This document shows, in pieces, positions 43,601 to 56,000 of a stretch of DNA of 64,000 nucleotides. The notes under the pieces are model-generated. The model saw nothing but the letters and a program-made list of their open reading frames with translations. It did not search any database and was not told where the DNA came from. The first letter of the stretch is position 1. Each line of letters opens with the position of its first letter. Origin of the DNA: Branchiostoma floridae (Eukaryota; Chordata; Leptocardii; Amphioxiformes; Branchiostomatidae); contig NC_049982.1 in assembly GCF_000003815.2 (NCBI RefSeq), positions 17,940,865 to 18,004,864 on the forward strand, given 5' to 3'. A program made the translations under genes and the position numbers.

Positions 43601-45649
43601 ATTACACTTACTGTTAAGTAGGCATTGTAAATATCAGGTACAACATAATGTACATGAACTTGGGCCAAGATGTTACTGGATAATGTCCAAGGGTAAACAG
43701 TCTACTGCGTGGCTATACACCCAAGTAATCCCTTGGCTTGTTGGTTGTTTTGATGTTTTACAAAGCAGAAGCTTCATGAGAATTGTGAGTCAGGGTCTGA
43801 AGGTGGTGATTTAGCATCTATCAATGAAACACAATGCCCTGATGATTCATTTGTGAGGTGCTTATTTAATTACTGTTTGCTCCAACATGAATGTGCTCTG
43901 ATTTATAAGACATGCTGCACAGCTCATTAGAATCAAACATACTGTTAAGCATGTTAATGTATTACAATGTAGCAGTAAAACCTCTCAGTGCTTACTATTT
44001 CTGTGCTGTCCCAGGGATCCCCAGGGTGCTATTGACCATGCTAAGCAGGTGATCTCAGACCTGCTGTGTAACCGTGTGGACATCTCTCAGCTGGTCATCA
44101 CCAAGGAGCTGACAAAGGAGGGTGATGAGTATGCAGCTAAACAGGCTCACGTGGAGCTGGCAGAAAGGTGGGACAAGGGACAGGCTGCTTCTTATGATTA
44201 AAATGTTCCCACTTCTCGAGCCTACAAAATATCGTAGTGCTATCATATCGCAGGCTCCATACCGGTACCTAGACATTATAGCGATGTTGTTGTAACTTAT
44301 AGCAGAGGAAAGTCTCATCTTACAATATGTGACTAGGGCTTTCGAGAACTTGATTGTTGTCATATGACACCAAAGTTGTATTTTGGGAAGTTAAATGGCC
44401 AATGTTGAAACAACGTGTTCTGAATGGGTTATTTTTGCTTCTGGTGTAGGATGAGGAAGAGAGATGCGGGGAGCGCTCCGAACCTGGGGGACCGTGTTCC
44501 GTATGTCATCATCGCTGCAGCCAAGGGAACAGCAGCATACATGAAGTCTGAGGTAACATCAGCAGTACAACACTGGGGAATAGTTTGTGCACTGTGAACA
44601 CCATTTGTACTTACCATGTTGTAAAAGCAACTGTGCTTATTGGGTTTACCCCTGTGTCCATACAGGACCCCATCTATGTTCTGGAGAACAACATCCCCAT
44701 CGACACTAAGTACTACCTTGACCAACAGCTGTCCAAACCTCTCCTCCGCATCTTTGAGCCAATCCTGGGAGAGTCCAAGGCCACCTCTGTACTACTCAGT
44801 ACGTGTCAGCAAAGCTTTATTCTGTGTGTGTATGTGTAACAATATTCAAGAGGTTATCTTTGGGTCAATGACACTGCTTGTTATGTTTGGTGAATATCTG
44901 CATTATGGAGTTTGTAGATAGATAAAGGATTGTAGGGTACTGTATTTATAGGGTACTGTATCTGGTATTGTTTGCATGTATAGATTATGATCTTCCAGAG
45001 TCTTGACCATTTTCTCCACTATCCTACCAGAGGGGGAGCACACCCTGAGCAAGACTGTCGTTTCCTCAAAGATCAGTGCCCTTGCCGGCTTTGTGAAAAA
45101 GCGCAGCACCTGTATTGGCTGTAAGACTGTCCTACAGAAGGAAGGGACAGCCGTCTGCAAGTATTGCAAGGACAAGGAGTCTGAGATCTACCAAAAAGAG
45201 GTAAGATGCAGTTCTTACAAATAAGATCTCAATTCAGAAGGAAGTCAACATTTAAACCTCTTTTTGGGTGGCCCCGTAGAAATGACATGTCTTTCCTCTG
45301 ACCTCGTTAAGAAAAGTCCTTTTCATTTGCCTCCCAGATCATGCAGCTGAATGCGCTGGAGGAGAAATTCTCTCGGCTGTGGACCCAGTGCCAGCGGTGC
45401 CAGGGCAGTCTGCATGAGGATGTTCTATGTACCAGGTAAGCACTGCAGTTGATGGCAACAGGTGGATGTTTTTTTATCAATGCTTGTATCGGTATGGTAT
45501 CTCATGGGTAACAGATGCTGACAGATTATGTCTCTTTTCCCTCTGCTCTCAGCCGAGACTGTCCCATTTTCTACATGAGGAAGAAAGTTCAGAAGGACCT
45601 GGCCGATCAGGACAAGATGATTCACAGGTTTGGCTCCCCCACCTGGTGA
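28617..45649 (+). CDS. POLD1: DNA polymerase delta catalytic subunit (POLD1), complete, 24 coding exons
   Basis: A B-family replicative polymerase with 3'-5' proofreading that works with PCNA, mainly on the lagging strand. Exons: 28617-28761, 36992-37102, 37341-37489, 37610-37727, 38120-38288, 38738-38946, 39175-39305, 39490-39630, 40034-40174, 40497-40607, 40786-40977, 41191-41282, 41606-41719, 41872-41985, 42213-42360, 42623-42718, 43072-43209, 43417-43589, 44015-44167, 44450-44552, 44666-44798, 45031-45200, 45338-45435, 45553-45649; sum 3,246 nt, 1,081 residues (human 1,107). Exo [13 protein letters not shown] (~residue 291), Exo [14 protein letters not shown] (~374), Exo III YCLKDA (~485); polymerase motif [11 protein letters not shown] (~578), motif [14 protein letters not shown] (~675), motif C YGDTDSVM (~730). 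CysA (CIGC...CKYC) and CysB, the Fe-S ligand set (CQRC...CTSRDC), are intact. N-terminus [17 protein letters not shown] includes a basic nuclear-import-like stretch. Confidence 0.98.
28755..29087 (+). repeat. 24-bp minisatellite at the POLD1 exon 1 donor
   Basis: About 14 units of GCTGATGGTGGGTGGGAAAC-ACTG plus a partial one. The first unit straddles the exon 1 / intron 1 border: exon 1 ends GATG and the donor GTGGGT is inside the unit. Units 1-3 are 24 bp; units 4 and 5 lack two bases (AAACTG). Later units include GATGTTGGG and GGGTAGAAAAC variants. Read as protein, the first four units continue the exon frame as repeated ADGGWETL and then reach a TGA at 28851-28853. Confidence 0.95.
29088..31429 (+). 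other. POLD1 intron 1, proximal part
   Basis: No convincing exons. A CpG-rich patch lies at about 29480-29580. A short frame at 30910-30980 ([20 protein letters not shown]) is noted but lacks support. About 31186-31240 resembles about 34704-34755 (see findings). Confidence 0.5.
31430..32040. repeat. Diverged tandem repeat, ~150-bp period
   Basis: At least three related segments with the pattern 'ATAACTC(A/G)A(A/G)ATG ... GG(C/T)AGGTGTGTAG(C/G)' recur near 31430, 31585, 31735 and 31990, for example CATAACTCAAAATGCAGCTG and CGATAACTCGAGATGTTCTA. Copies are heavily diverged. It lies in POLD1 intron 1 and is non-coding. Confidence 0.45.
33128..33227. other. Assembly gap (100 N)
   Basis: A 100-N placeholder just after a G13 run (near 33107-33119), a likely sequencing block. 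It abuts the reverse-transcriptase relic. Confidence 0.99.
33228..33570 (+). pseudogene. Degenerate non-LTR retrotransposon reverse-transcriptase fragment
   Basis: The frame at 33287-33568 includes [33 protein letters not shown] and [10 protein letters not shown]. These match the fingers region of LINE reverse transcriptases (W..A.VVPI.K ... YRPISL...L.K..E ... Q.GF). The upstream part in another frame reads [14 protein letters not shown], showing a frameshift. No catalytic YxDD box is present. It is a dead relic in POLD1 intron 1; the 5' side is lost in the gap. Confidence 0.7.
33690..33960. repeat. ~85-bp tandem repeat, three copies
   Basis: GTTTTTACAGCGCTTTTCTA, GTTTTTACTGCGCTTTTCTA and GTTTTTACAGCGCTTTTCTA recur about 85 bp apart (near 33735, 33820 and 33905), each followed by a TGTCATT...GACACA short hairpin and a GAACACG segment. 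Non-coding, POLD1 intron 1. Confidence 0.75.
34790..34981 (+). other. Exon-like open stretch in POLD1 intron 1, unknown
   Basis: After a strong acceptor (TTTTTTTCTCCACACAG) one frame stays open for about 62 codons to a TAG ([15 protein letters not shown] ... IMDSYNQEK). An overlapping frame is open from about 34718 to 34876. No partner exon or domain is recognised, and the coding status is doubtful. Confidence 0.2.
34982..36991 (+). other. POLD1 intron 1, distal part
   Basis: AT-rich non-coding sequence up to the exon 2 acceptor. Open frames here (for example 36421-36654) have no recognisable domain. Confidence 0.5.
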
Positions 45650-46221
45650 AATGGCACAACCCAGAATTATGTCGCTCAATGGTGGGCTGATGCAAAACTT
45701 TGATCTGTGACAAGGCTCTCATGATGAATAGAGTGAAAGATTTATTACTCGAGAATGGTTTATTTGTATTCATTACAATAGAAAGATGAATTTCAGTAGA
45801 TATGATTTCAGCTAACCCTTAGAGTATATGGTCCACATTTGTTACATGTACCTGTATGGCTAAACTTACTTATATTAATACTTGATGATCACTGAGAAGA
45901 AAACATTTAGACTATAATATCAACCTTCTACATATTGCTTTATAAAAAGATCTGTTAAGTTTCAATGATTTAAAGAGAATTACTGCTTTATTACTGCAAA
46001 CTGAATATAACGACAATGACAGGGTTATGAGATCAGACTTTCACAAATGTAAAACTGAGCCAAACTGCAACAACTGTAGGACTTTACTTGTAACATTCCA
46101 GACTCATTCAGTTTGCTGTGGCAGTTGAGATTAAAATTATAAAGTGATCATATAATATTATTACAAAATGATCCTATTGAAATATGATTGTACACATGTT
46201 ACCTACTCTCAATGGGACTGG

Positions 46222-46227
46222 AATAAA
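46222..46227 (+). terminator. Candidate POLD1 poly(A) signal
   Basis: AATAAA about 575 bp past the stop codon. It is the first clear canonical signal I see on this strand downstream of POLD1. Confidence 0.4.
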
Positions 46228-46463
46228 ATATCTGTGACTATCAGCTGTGGCATTATTTTGGAATTTATTGTTTTGAGTTTACACTAGAAGTATGTTTGAG
46301 TTTTACTGCGGAAGGAAATGAAAGTAAGGTTTTGTGTTGGATAGAGTGGAAGACTGCATCACGGACTTAAGACAGTGCAGTACAGTAATACATTGTTTAC
46401 TTAAATTGGACAGTTATTACAGTGGAGCAGTCTGACTTTAGTCAGATTCCAAAAGTCCAAATA

Positions 46464-46652
46464 TACTGTAAAATGCATTTAAGTTCATGGGGATTTAATT
46501 TCGGGGTAGCGGAAAAAAGGACTTTTCGCTGTGGTTTTAAGTTGTGGTAGCACCATGCACTGTAGTCTCTTACTGCCATGGAAAAATGTTAGCAGTGGTG
46601 AAGTGGCCACCGCAAAGATTAAACCACAGCGAAAGTTTCTGCATTTACAGTA
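46464..46652. mobile_element. TA-flanked palindromic MITE
   Basis: The element at 46466-46650 starts CTGTAAAATGCA and ends TGCATTTACAG, flanked by TA on each side. Inner arms also pair: CTTTTCGCTGTGGTTTTAAG against AAACCACAGCGAAAG. Long inverted arms plus a TA duplication fit a Tc1/mariner-type MITE. Confidence 0.6.
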
Positions 46653-48219
46653 GTTTGCGGGCTGCAGTATTTTCTGTCATTAGCATTTAAGGAACTCCTT
46701 TCGCACACACACCTCCTGCTTCAGTATTAGGATATTGTGATCTTGGAACATGTTTACGGGGACAAAAAGATAACGGGCAAAGGTAAGATGTCTCACTTTT
46801 ATCATGGCTGTGCTTGTCTTCTGTTGGACACCCCTATATACTGGTACATGGAAATATTGTAATCATTATCCAGTACCAAGGACAGACCTTACAGAATGTG
46901 AATTGTTTAAATTGAAAAATTATGTTGAATAGAAAAATACTTCTTTCATAATACCTTAGGGTCCTGTAGAAAGTATAGATGATTGTATACATTAACATAA
47001 CTATCCATGAGGCATTCATGAGCCATTTTAAGACATCTGGGTGGGCAAAAGTTGTTGGGAGAAAAGTGCCTGCGAGTGTATATAACTTAAGCTCAAGAAA
47101 TAAAGACTTGTACTTGCTGATTTCTACTCTTCTCTATGACATTACACACACTTGTACAAAGCATCACCAATGTCACTTCCTTTACACTATTCTGCCCTCC
47201 TACATTAACTGCACACATGAATCATCCTAGCCAAAGAAATGTAGAACTCTTTGATAGATCTTTATTCTATGCTGAAAAGGGATAACTACAGAGTTTTCAT
47301 TGTGCTGTAAATTGTTCTATTTCAACAATGTAGTTCTTGTGCTTTGCAACTGATATTAACATGATTGTTGTGCAACATGTGACACAGATCTTATCCCAAT
47401 ACATCTGAAATATAACAATTCACAGAAACCTTAGTGGTGAGAAGAAATCAGTTTCTTTGGTACTTAAGATTGCACACGACAGCCACATCATCTGGGGTAA
47501 ATACAGGAATAAAAACTTTTCTGATGCAGTCAGTTAGGGTATGAACTCTTGTGTACATTGATGGTGCATGGTAAGCTTGGAACATAGAATCCCCCCTCTG
47601 TTAAAATCTACACTGGCTTTAATATGGTCCCCAAATTTCTGGATATTGCATTTGCTGTTATTTATTGCTCTCACAGCAAAGAATATTTGAGTGAAGTGCA
47701 AATAACATTCCTACAAAATGTGTTCCCAAAAGAAGTTTAACAATTACATGTACAAACATTATTCTACTACATCTTTCTTTAATAGCTGTCAATTACTGCA
47801 AGATTTTACTGCTATCCAGAGAAGCTTGAAAGGTGACATTTTAAGACTCATTTAAACTTAACAGTGATTATGCATGTGTTAGAACATTGGTGTGATAATA
47901 CAGACACCAGATAACGTGTCAACTTTTCTGCAATTTAGGATTGAGAACAAAACACTCTTTAGTGAACACAAACACATACATACATTGTACATCCGGTTAC
48001 ACCGGTGAGGTACACAAAAAGATATTCTTTGTTGTTCGATAAGCTTTAAAAGGCCACCTTCAACTATTGTCTCACACCATCTAACTGTCCATGACAAATA
48101 CATAGTTTTTTTGCCAAAAATGGAATCTTGTACAGTGTTGCGGAGGAACATTCAAAACTACATTTTATTCTTGGTTACACTGATGGCAACTGTACTGGTG
48201 GTCAAGTCATGACTTATAG
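46653..48219. other. Intergenic between POLD1 and the mucin gene
   Basis: AT-rich sequence with only short, unsupported open frames. I see nothing else in it. Confidence 0.55.
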
Positions 48220-48569
48220 CAGGGCTCGAAATACCACCTGCATATGCACCTTAGTGCAGGTAAAATTGGATCTGTGCAGGTATTTCTGGTGTCTACCTGC
48301 ACCTAACCTGCACTGGTCCATGTACTGGGTTTTATACATAAATGTCCTATGAATAGTATGATGTAGGTATATCTGGATTGTTATTAGCTGCATTGACTGT
48401 TACCACTTATAAAGTATAACAGAAAAAATAGCTATAGTTCCTGAACAATTTTAGTATGATCCATACTTCCTAAATTCATAGTGGTGCAGGTAAAATTTGT
48501 CTGGTGCAGGTAATTTTCAATGTTATCTGCACCAGTGCAGGTATGCAGAAAAAAGTATTTCGAGCCCTG
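48220..48569. mobile_element. 350-bp hAT-like MITE
   Basis: Terminal inverted repeats CAGGGCTCGAAATAC and GTATTTCGAGCCCTG are perfect over 15 bp. TATAG occurs immediately outside both ends (48215-48219 and 48570-48574); a full 8-bp duplication is not clear. Subterminal TGCAGGTA / ACCTGCA motifs occur many times near both ends, as expected for hAT transposase-binding repeats. There is no coding capacity. Confidence 0.75.
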
Positions 48570-49295
48570 TATAGTCAGAAGGCTACAGAGAATGTGCGTG
48601 TAATTTGCCAGATAAGTCGCAGCCTAAGCCTTGTCTGACAGGCCTAACTTAACAATCATCAATAAAAATACTATTTTCCTTGTTCACTAGATGTCCCTCA
48701 CTAGATGTCTCCTGTGGATAATTATCTTCCTGTATAATATAGCACTATAAGATAAAAATAGCAGTAATCCATTTATCACTCTAGAATTATAAAAATGTTC
48801 AGAAATTAAAGGAGATAGTACAGCTCTACAAGACAAGTGACTCTGTGGGAGGTAGTGCCCCATGTTGAATGTACCTTTTACCTAACAGTACAGCCCAATA
48901 AATGAGCCGTCCCCTCATATCCTTGGATCTTCCCATGCCAATGACATCCCCTCACACAGAGTCACAGGAGACAATATTGCATAGTTCCGCTGAAATGCTC
49001 TCTGCTAAACCACTTTGACTTTGCTGAATTACCTAACTTGGTATCACAGTATGACCTAAAATCTTGCGAAAATGAACACTTTTCTTGCCTACTCTTAATT
49101 TCTTCTGACTGTTATTGCATCTAACATCTTTTCAGCAAAGTAAAGTAATTTTGCATCTAAATCTTATGGTATCCTTCCGATATCAATCTCTTCAATCCAA
49201 GCTACAGAATGATCATGTGACTGCCATGAGATAATCACATGACGAGTCTGCAGCCATGACATGTTGGTCCCATGGTACAGTCGATGTGCTTTAGA
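48570..49295. other. Intergenic / mucin 3' UTR
   Basis: No exon is seen. It lies directly downstream of the mucin stop codon, so at least part should be 3' UTR. Confidence 0.5.
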
Positions 49296-50024
49296 CTAGG
49301 GCTGGGCAGTCGGCACCTCACACTCTGTGGTGTCGCAGTCACAGGCCGTGATCTGGCGGTAGGCGTAGGACATGGAGGAGGTTGTGGTGCCCTCACATTC
49401 CATCGGCACGGAGACCTCTGACATGGACACCTCGTGGCAACACTCGCAGGTGTGCTTCAGGTCCACACCTAGGAAGATGGGAGGCAAGATCTGCACTTAG
49501 CAACAAGGTAAACTAAAGGCATGATCTTACAAACTGCAACCTACCAAATGTGCATCACGGATAATCCAAGTACATTCATCTACACAATTGTACATGTTCA
49601 CTAACAAATGCACTGTGTGCTGAACTGCTGATGTGCAATATATCAACACCCCTCTCTCTACAAGTCATATTCATCCTACAAGGCCACATTTCAAAACTGG
49701 TGCCAGGCTGGGGAGATTGGAACAAAATGAATGACACGAAACGTTTAAAAAAAATTACAGCATTACTAGTGTACATTTAATTTGTTGATATACATCAATT
49801 TTTCATCCTCGTCCAGACCCCTGGAATGAAAATGTGACCTTAGAACCAGATACTGTTACAGGCACGTAGAAGTAGTATATTCCACCCACCTTCATACATG
49901 GAGCTGGAGCCACAGCGTCCCTCACACCACGTGACATTGACAGGTTGCAGACTTACACAGTCGTCCACACGGAGGTAGTCCTGTTTGGTGAACAAGCTGC
50001 ATGAAGCCTGGCCCGGTGGCACAC
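49296..50024 (-). other. Mucin C-terminal cystine-knot region
   Basis: The last two exons (50024-49890 and 49468-49296) read CSLFTKQDYLRVDDCVS, VTWCEGRCGSSSMYE, HTCECCHEV and then the final CDCDTTECE. The C-x-G-x-C ring (CEGRC) and the closing Cys pattern identify a CTCK domain, which makes the tail-to-tail dimers of gel-forming mucins. Confidence 0.88.
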
Positions 50025-53000
50025 CTTTGGGAAGCAAAACACACAAGAATATCAATCAACAGATGTAAATTTGCAAGGAAATCATTGAGAACCAGCTCTG
50101 GGCCCCTCACTTGTAGTAGCAAGTCACAAAAAAAGATAGCAATATAAAACTGATTGATCTAGAAGGCCATCCGTAAAGACCAGCTTGGTGTACTGTCTAA
50201 TGTGCAAGCTGAAAATTTTGGTTAGGAGATCCCTCTGTGCTGCTGTGTTGGGCTGTGGGTTCCTGGGAGAAGGCCTTGGGAGGCGCAGCTAAGAACAGTC
50301 TGTATTTATGTTTCTCAATAAGGAATGTGAAGCCGTCGACATCAGGTTGCCAGGAAAGAGCTCAGGGAGAGCATTAAGGTGAACATGGAGGTGCAACTAT
50401 GGACCACAGGTCCTCCAGGGATGTGAATCTGGGGAATGTAGGTCTACAACACTCTAGGAGGTTTCTCACTGAGATGTAAAGTACTCTGTTTTTCTAACAG
50501 GTGCAATGCACTATCAATAATTTCCACAAAGGCCTGTGCTTTATATGAAGGTAAAATATAGTTCAGGGACCTGAACTGCTTGTAAATTACAAGCTTGATA
50601 TGCTTACTTCATTCAACTCTACTTAAAAATGAACTCATGATCACTACTGATGACAAATGTTACTGAGGGGATGGAACTTACACTCATAGATTGTGCAGCA
50701 GCCATCAGCAGATGATGTGTTTTTCATGACTTCATCACTCGAGCAGGTTGGGGGTTCCGGACACAGGAGTGTGGAACAATATTCCACCACCTGTCCGTGT
50801 TCCCCTGCCTCCAAACAGTGACATCGGGAGCAGCTGTCTCCAGGGGAGGTCCAATTAGAGCCAGCCTGGAAGAGAGAAAGCTCATTAGGATCACTTCACA
50901 AAGTGTGTATTTTGGTGTGTATCTCTACATGTGTCTACATCAGTTAGACTGGAACATCTCTACATTTAGTCTAATTTACTGTCCACAGGTACAGGTGTCC
51001 ATCAGATCTAGGCAGATTTAACACAACAATAATACACCAACTGCAAGCACATACATGTAAGTGCACATAATACATCCCCATACATGGGCATCATCCAAGG
51101 GCACCTACACAGCTCTGCTGTGTACTAACAATAAGCAGGCATCTGCAGACTTACTGGATGCTCCACAAGAGTTTCAGTTTCATCCATGACACAGCAAGAT
51201 GTCTTGACGCATTCTCCACAGCATTCTCCACTGCGCTCTTGATAGGTGTGGCACTGGGGAAGGAAGAGACAACTTGCATTTGGTAGGAGTCACAGGGGAG
51301 CAGAACTAATAGCTTTATAGGTCTGGAGGGTTATAAAATCATTCAATCATTTGAATTTATTATTTAGTCTGGTAGATGTGGCAAAATTCCAATGTGCTTT
51401 CAATTGCTGCCATAACAGGACCACCCGTATTGTTTATCATTGAGTAGTATATTTTGGTGATTTTGGAAAGTAAAAGAATTATCATTTCATTTGATTCTAA
51501 AACTTGCTCCCTGGAAATATTTAGGCTAGGTTTTGTAGATATGCATATTAGCATCTTCCTATTTGATTTTTTTTTCATACCTTCAGCTGTGGGTGTTGCT
51601 TATAAGGGTATGTACATTGTTCATGTCCTGATTTGAGTGCTTCTGCATTTACAATTCTGGAAATCAGCAGATTTATAAAAACAACTCATTCCTTCAAAAA
51701 GTAGCAAATACAAGTAAACATAAGTACTCACTGCTGGGCAGTTCACTTCACACTGTGAGGACTCGTCACTGCAGGAGACCCTGTGGAACCCTGTTGCTGG
51801 ATCGATCTCCTCCAGACACTGACACTGGATACAGTTATCATTGGCATCAGTCCAGCTGGTACCAGGCTAGTAGGGTAGATAACAGAATAGTCAGGTAAGG
51901 TGTCATGAATACCATCATCTAACAGATTTACAGTTCTACATGTACCTTTCCTACAGCATGGTTTAAACAAGTAATCGATGTAATGTTTGTAACAATTCTC
52001 ATTGATAACTTGGTTAGTACACTTGTGATGAAAACAGCTAAACCTCATCATGAATAAGCTTTCTTCTGACTTGTGATTAAGAGAACTACTAATCACCTTT
52101 TCCATGTGCTCAGTCAATAAACTGAAAAGAGTGTGAGTGTGAAGGTCTCAGTACTCACCTGATGAGTGGTGTTCTGGTACACACAGACTGGCTCAGGGGT
52201 GCAGTTGGTGTGGCGACAACAGTCATCAATAATGGTTGTCTGAGTCTCACCAATGCCACAGCTTGTGTCGTCTACAGGACACTCCTTACACTCTGGAAAC
52301 AAAACATCATCAATCCGCATTTATGTCTTCTATAAGCATCTGGTTTCCATAATCAACACTATAGATCTAACACTAGTTCACCTTTATTCGCAGGGTAACC
52401 TATCCGTTGTATTTAAAAACTGAGCATTTGGGATTTCAAATCGACAGACAGTGGTTCAAACTGCAATATTTCGAATTCATTGCAATTTTAAACCACCGTC
52501 CGTCGACTTGATATCCCTAGATACTAAAATTTTGAATACAACGGATTTAGGTTACCCTGCGGAGAAAGGTAAACCAGCGTTACTCCATTTCTTAAAATTG
52601 TAACTAAAATTGGCACTATTGCTTCAGTCCATCTGTGTAAGCTCCAGGACAAAGAGCTGAAAGTCAGCAGAACTCATGAAAAGAAATTCAATCCTCCTCT
52701 TGTACATGTAGGGACTCTGGATACCTCTGCATAGGGTAATGTTTTAAAAACATGTGTGAAATGCAAAAAGATATGAATATATGTATCACACGCAAGACAC
52801 AAAGTGTGCTGACGTACCACAGGTGTAATTCTGGCAGCATGGAGTGTAAAGGGCAACCAGGTTCTTGTTGTCATCGCAGGTAGGGGGTGCAGGACACCTG
52901 CTGCGGTCACAGGTGCAGCTGCTGTTCACACAGCCGCAGTCATCCACAGTCTCATGGATCACATAGCCTGGCATCTGGGGAGGTGACAGGGCATCGGTAC

Positions 53001-56000
53001 TGTCAGGTTTACAGCTGTCAAGCTGTCACACATGAGCATGAGTGCCAGTAGAGTCTCTACGATTCCATGTTCCTATGGTTTATCATGAATGAAATAAGCA
53101 GCCATGCATGTGCACTCTACTGTGCACTATGACATCTCTTTAATTCCTTTATTGTAACCCTTTAGCCCTATTTAGGGCTAGTCTTCCAGGGTTCAAAGTC
53201 TTCTAGGATTTCAACATCTGTGTGTCAATATCAGCAGTAAACAGACTTGTCAGAAAAGCAATTGGCCCTTGCAGACAATAGGTCTTGGGTCTATAATCAC
53301 TTTGCAATTTAAGCACCACCATCACAGAATGTGGCCCCACCTCTCCATATGGACAGTCTGAACCTGGTGTAGGGCTGGGTGGACAGGTGTTACAGCTGCA
53401 GTTGTAGTGAGGGCAGCAGCCGGTTTCCATGGTAACCACGTGCTTGTTGTCCGGACATTCAGGCTCAGGTGAGCAACTGTCCTCACGACACTCGCAGGAC
53501 TCGGTCACACACCCACAGTCATCCTGGCTGCTCACAAGGACATAACCCTAGGGACACAACAAGACCTCGTCACAAGGAGAAACCCAGTAAAACATTTGTG
53601 TACTAGACAAAACTCCATCAAAGCAGAACGTTACTATACACTTTAAGTTTTGCATTCTATGTAAACACACATGTGCCACGGACATCTATGTTTATTAAGC
53701 TACAGGAAACTGTATTTTTTTAAAAACAAACATGGACCACAGAAATATTATCAAATTTAGATAGATACTGTACCTCAGCATAATCACAGTTGATTACTGG
53801 ACCATGTGTAGGGCATGTGTTACAGGTACAATTGTAGTGTGGGCAGCAGCCTGTTTCCGTAGTAACCAGGTCTTTGTTGTCGTCACATTCGGGCTGCTGG
53901 GCACAGGTGTCATTGCGGCACTCGCATGAATGTGTTACACAGCTGCAGATATCCTCGCTGCTCACAAGGACATAACCCTGCCAACAACAATCAACACATG
54001 TTCTCACTGTATTCATCGAGTAGACCTTCTTTATGAGGTGATTTATCTGCAAAGTTGTGCCCATAAAAGTCTAAGAGTCTGAAGTACAGGACTGGTACAG
54101 AACACAATAGAGATGATTCTATATTAGTTGTGTGTGTAAATATCTGTGAACTGCATACTAGTCATGTGAGTTTACATAAGATTACACATTATATAGTGAA
54201 CTGTCAGAAAGAACCAATAAAATATGCCCTTCTCATCATTTAGAATGTTGATAGCCTTTATCATCAATCTGTCATGGCTATAGAACAGAGCATGACACGG
54301 GTGCTGTAATGAACAAGTTCAGGCGGCTCACCTCCCCAGGAGGACAGTATGGAGTGGGTGCTGTTGGACAGGCATCACACACACACTCGTACTCCAGACA
54401 GCACTCTCCTTCCAACATGTCCAGGACTTTGGGAGGTTCACACTGTGGTGCAGCAGGACACTTTGAAGAGTTGCAGCGACACTCGTACTCAGGAACGCAC
54501 TCCCCGGGGTTGGTGTGGTGGACGTACTGGTACTGGTACTCACACTGGGGGATGACGACCTCCGGGCAGTCTGCACGGTTCAGATCACACACTGGAAACA
54601 AAGGGCAGGAAACTTAGTTGATTCACAAGTTCTGCACATAAGTGCTTATGATAGGGCCTGCAGAAATGCTATATGTTTCTCAGATATTTTTTTAAATTTT
54701 TTTTAGAATCTGATACACAAAGATGTCCAGAGGTCATATACATGTATGGAGCCCATACCACTCTTGTCTTAAAGTATTGCATAGTAGAGAATCTTATAAT
54801 GCAAAGAAAGAGTGTCCCTAGAAAGTCGAAGACTCCTGTGATAGCCTTACCACACTCGTATTCAGGGCAGCAGGAGTCAGATCCCTCCACCACCCTCTGA
54901 GACTCGCACACACCACACTTGGGTGGTCGGTAGGTAGGGCAGGCCCTGGGGTAGCACTCAGTCTTCTTGTGTCCTGTACATGTGCACTCCTGGCAGCTGT
55001 CATTGTAAGGGATCCAAGTGTCACCAATGGCAAGAGGCATGCCATTCGCATCCTCACAGCCATCTGGAACAATACAAAACATAAATGTTATCAACTGCTC
55101 ACTGGAATGCTGTCAAAAGTGGATGATTATCCGTTCCTTGCACTTCCAGGGTGTGTAATCTGAATTATTATGTGTACGTATTGGCATGCATAGTGGTATA
55201 CAATGATTGTGCGCTTTTATTTGATGGAGACATCAATATACACAGCATATTTAGATTTCTGTATCTGTATCTAAATTTATATAGCTGGTATAATTGCATG
55301 ACACGCTAGCTGTACCACATGTGCTTTGGCAAAACACATATTTGTTAACAACTGAGGCAGATACATTTATGAATGACTAACATATGTACTGGTAATATAT
55401 AAGTTTAATCTATAGATTGGACAAGGTTTTCTGTGAATTTTCAGACATTTCAGATGCAGTCCTGCTTTCTTCTTCTGAGGTATACAGTGAACTACATGTT
55501 TTCTGAACACACAGCAAGTCTGAGTTAGCACAGAAGTGTAGAGTACTTACTGCATGTATCGCCTTCAATGCACTGTTCAGAGGTCTCATGGAGGACCATG
55601 TCATCAGGACAGAAGCACCCTTCTGTCTCCATGTATGCCAAGGCACACTGCGAGGCGTTAAAGACATCCATGTTTTCACAAGTCTTCACACAGCTGCAGG
55701 CCTTGTACACCAACCCTGCCTCACATTCAAAAGCTGGATAGGAATAAATCATGTCATTGCATTAGAAAATATCACATAGAAGGCACGTTATGTTTACAAT
55801 GTATATGTATGCATAAGGTCTAAGATATTGCAAGTAATAGAGATTACCTAATGCAGAAATACAGTACTAGTAGTTAGTATTGACTGTACAATGCTCTGTG
55901 GATTGGTTTAAATGTTACAAAATAAGTGTAACATACAGCAGTTGTTGCCCTTCCCCCTCCAGTCCACACAGACACCCATACGCTGGCACACGTAGGCATA

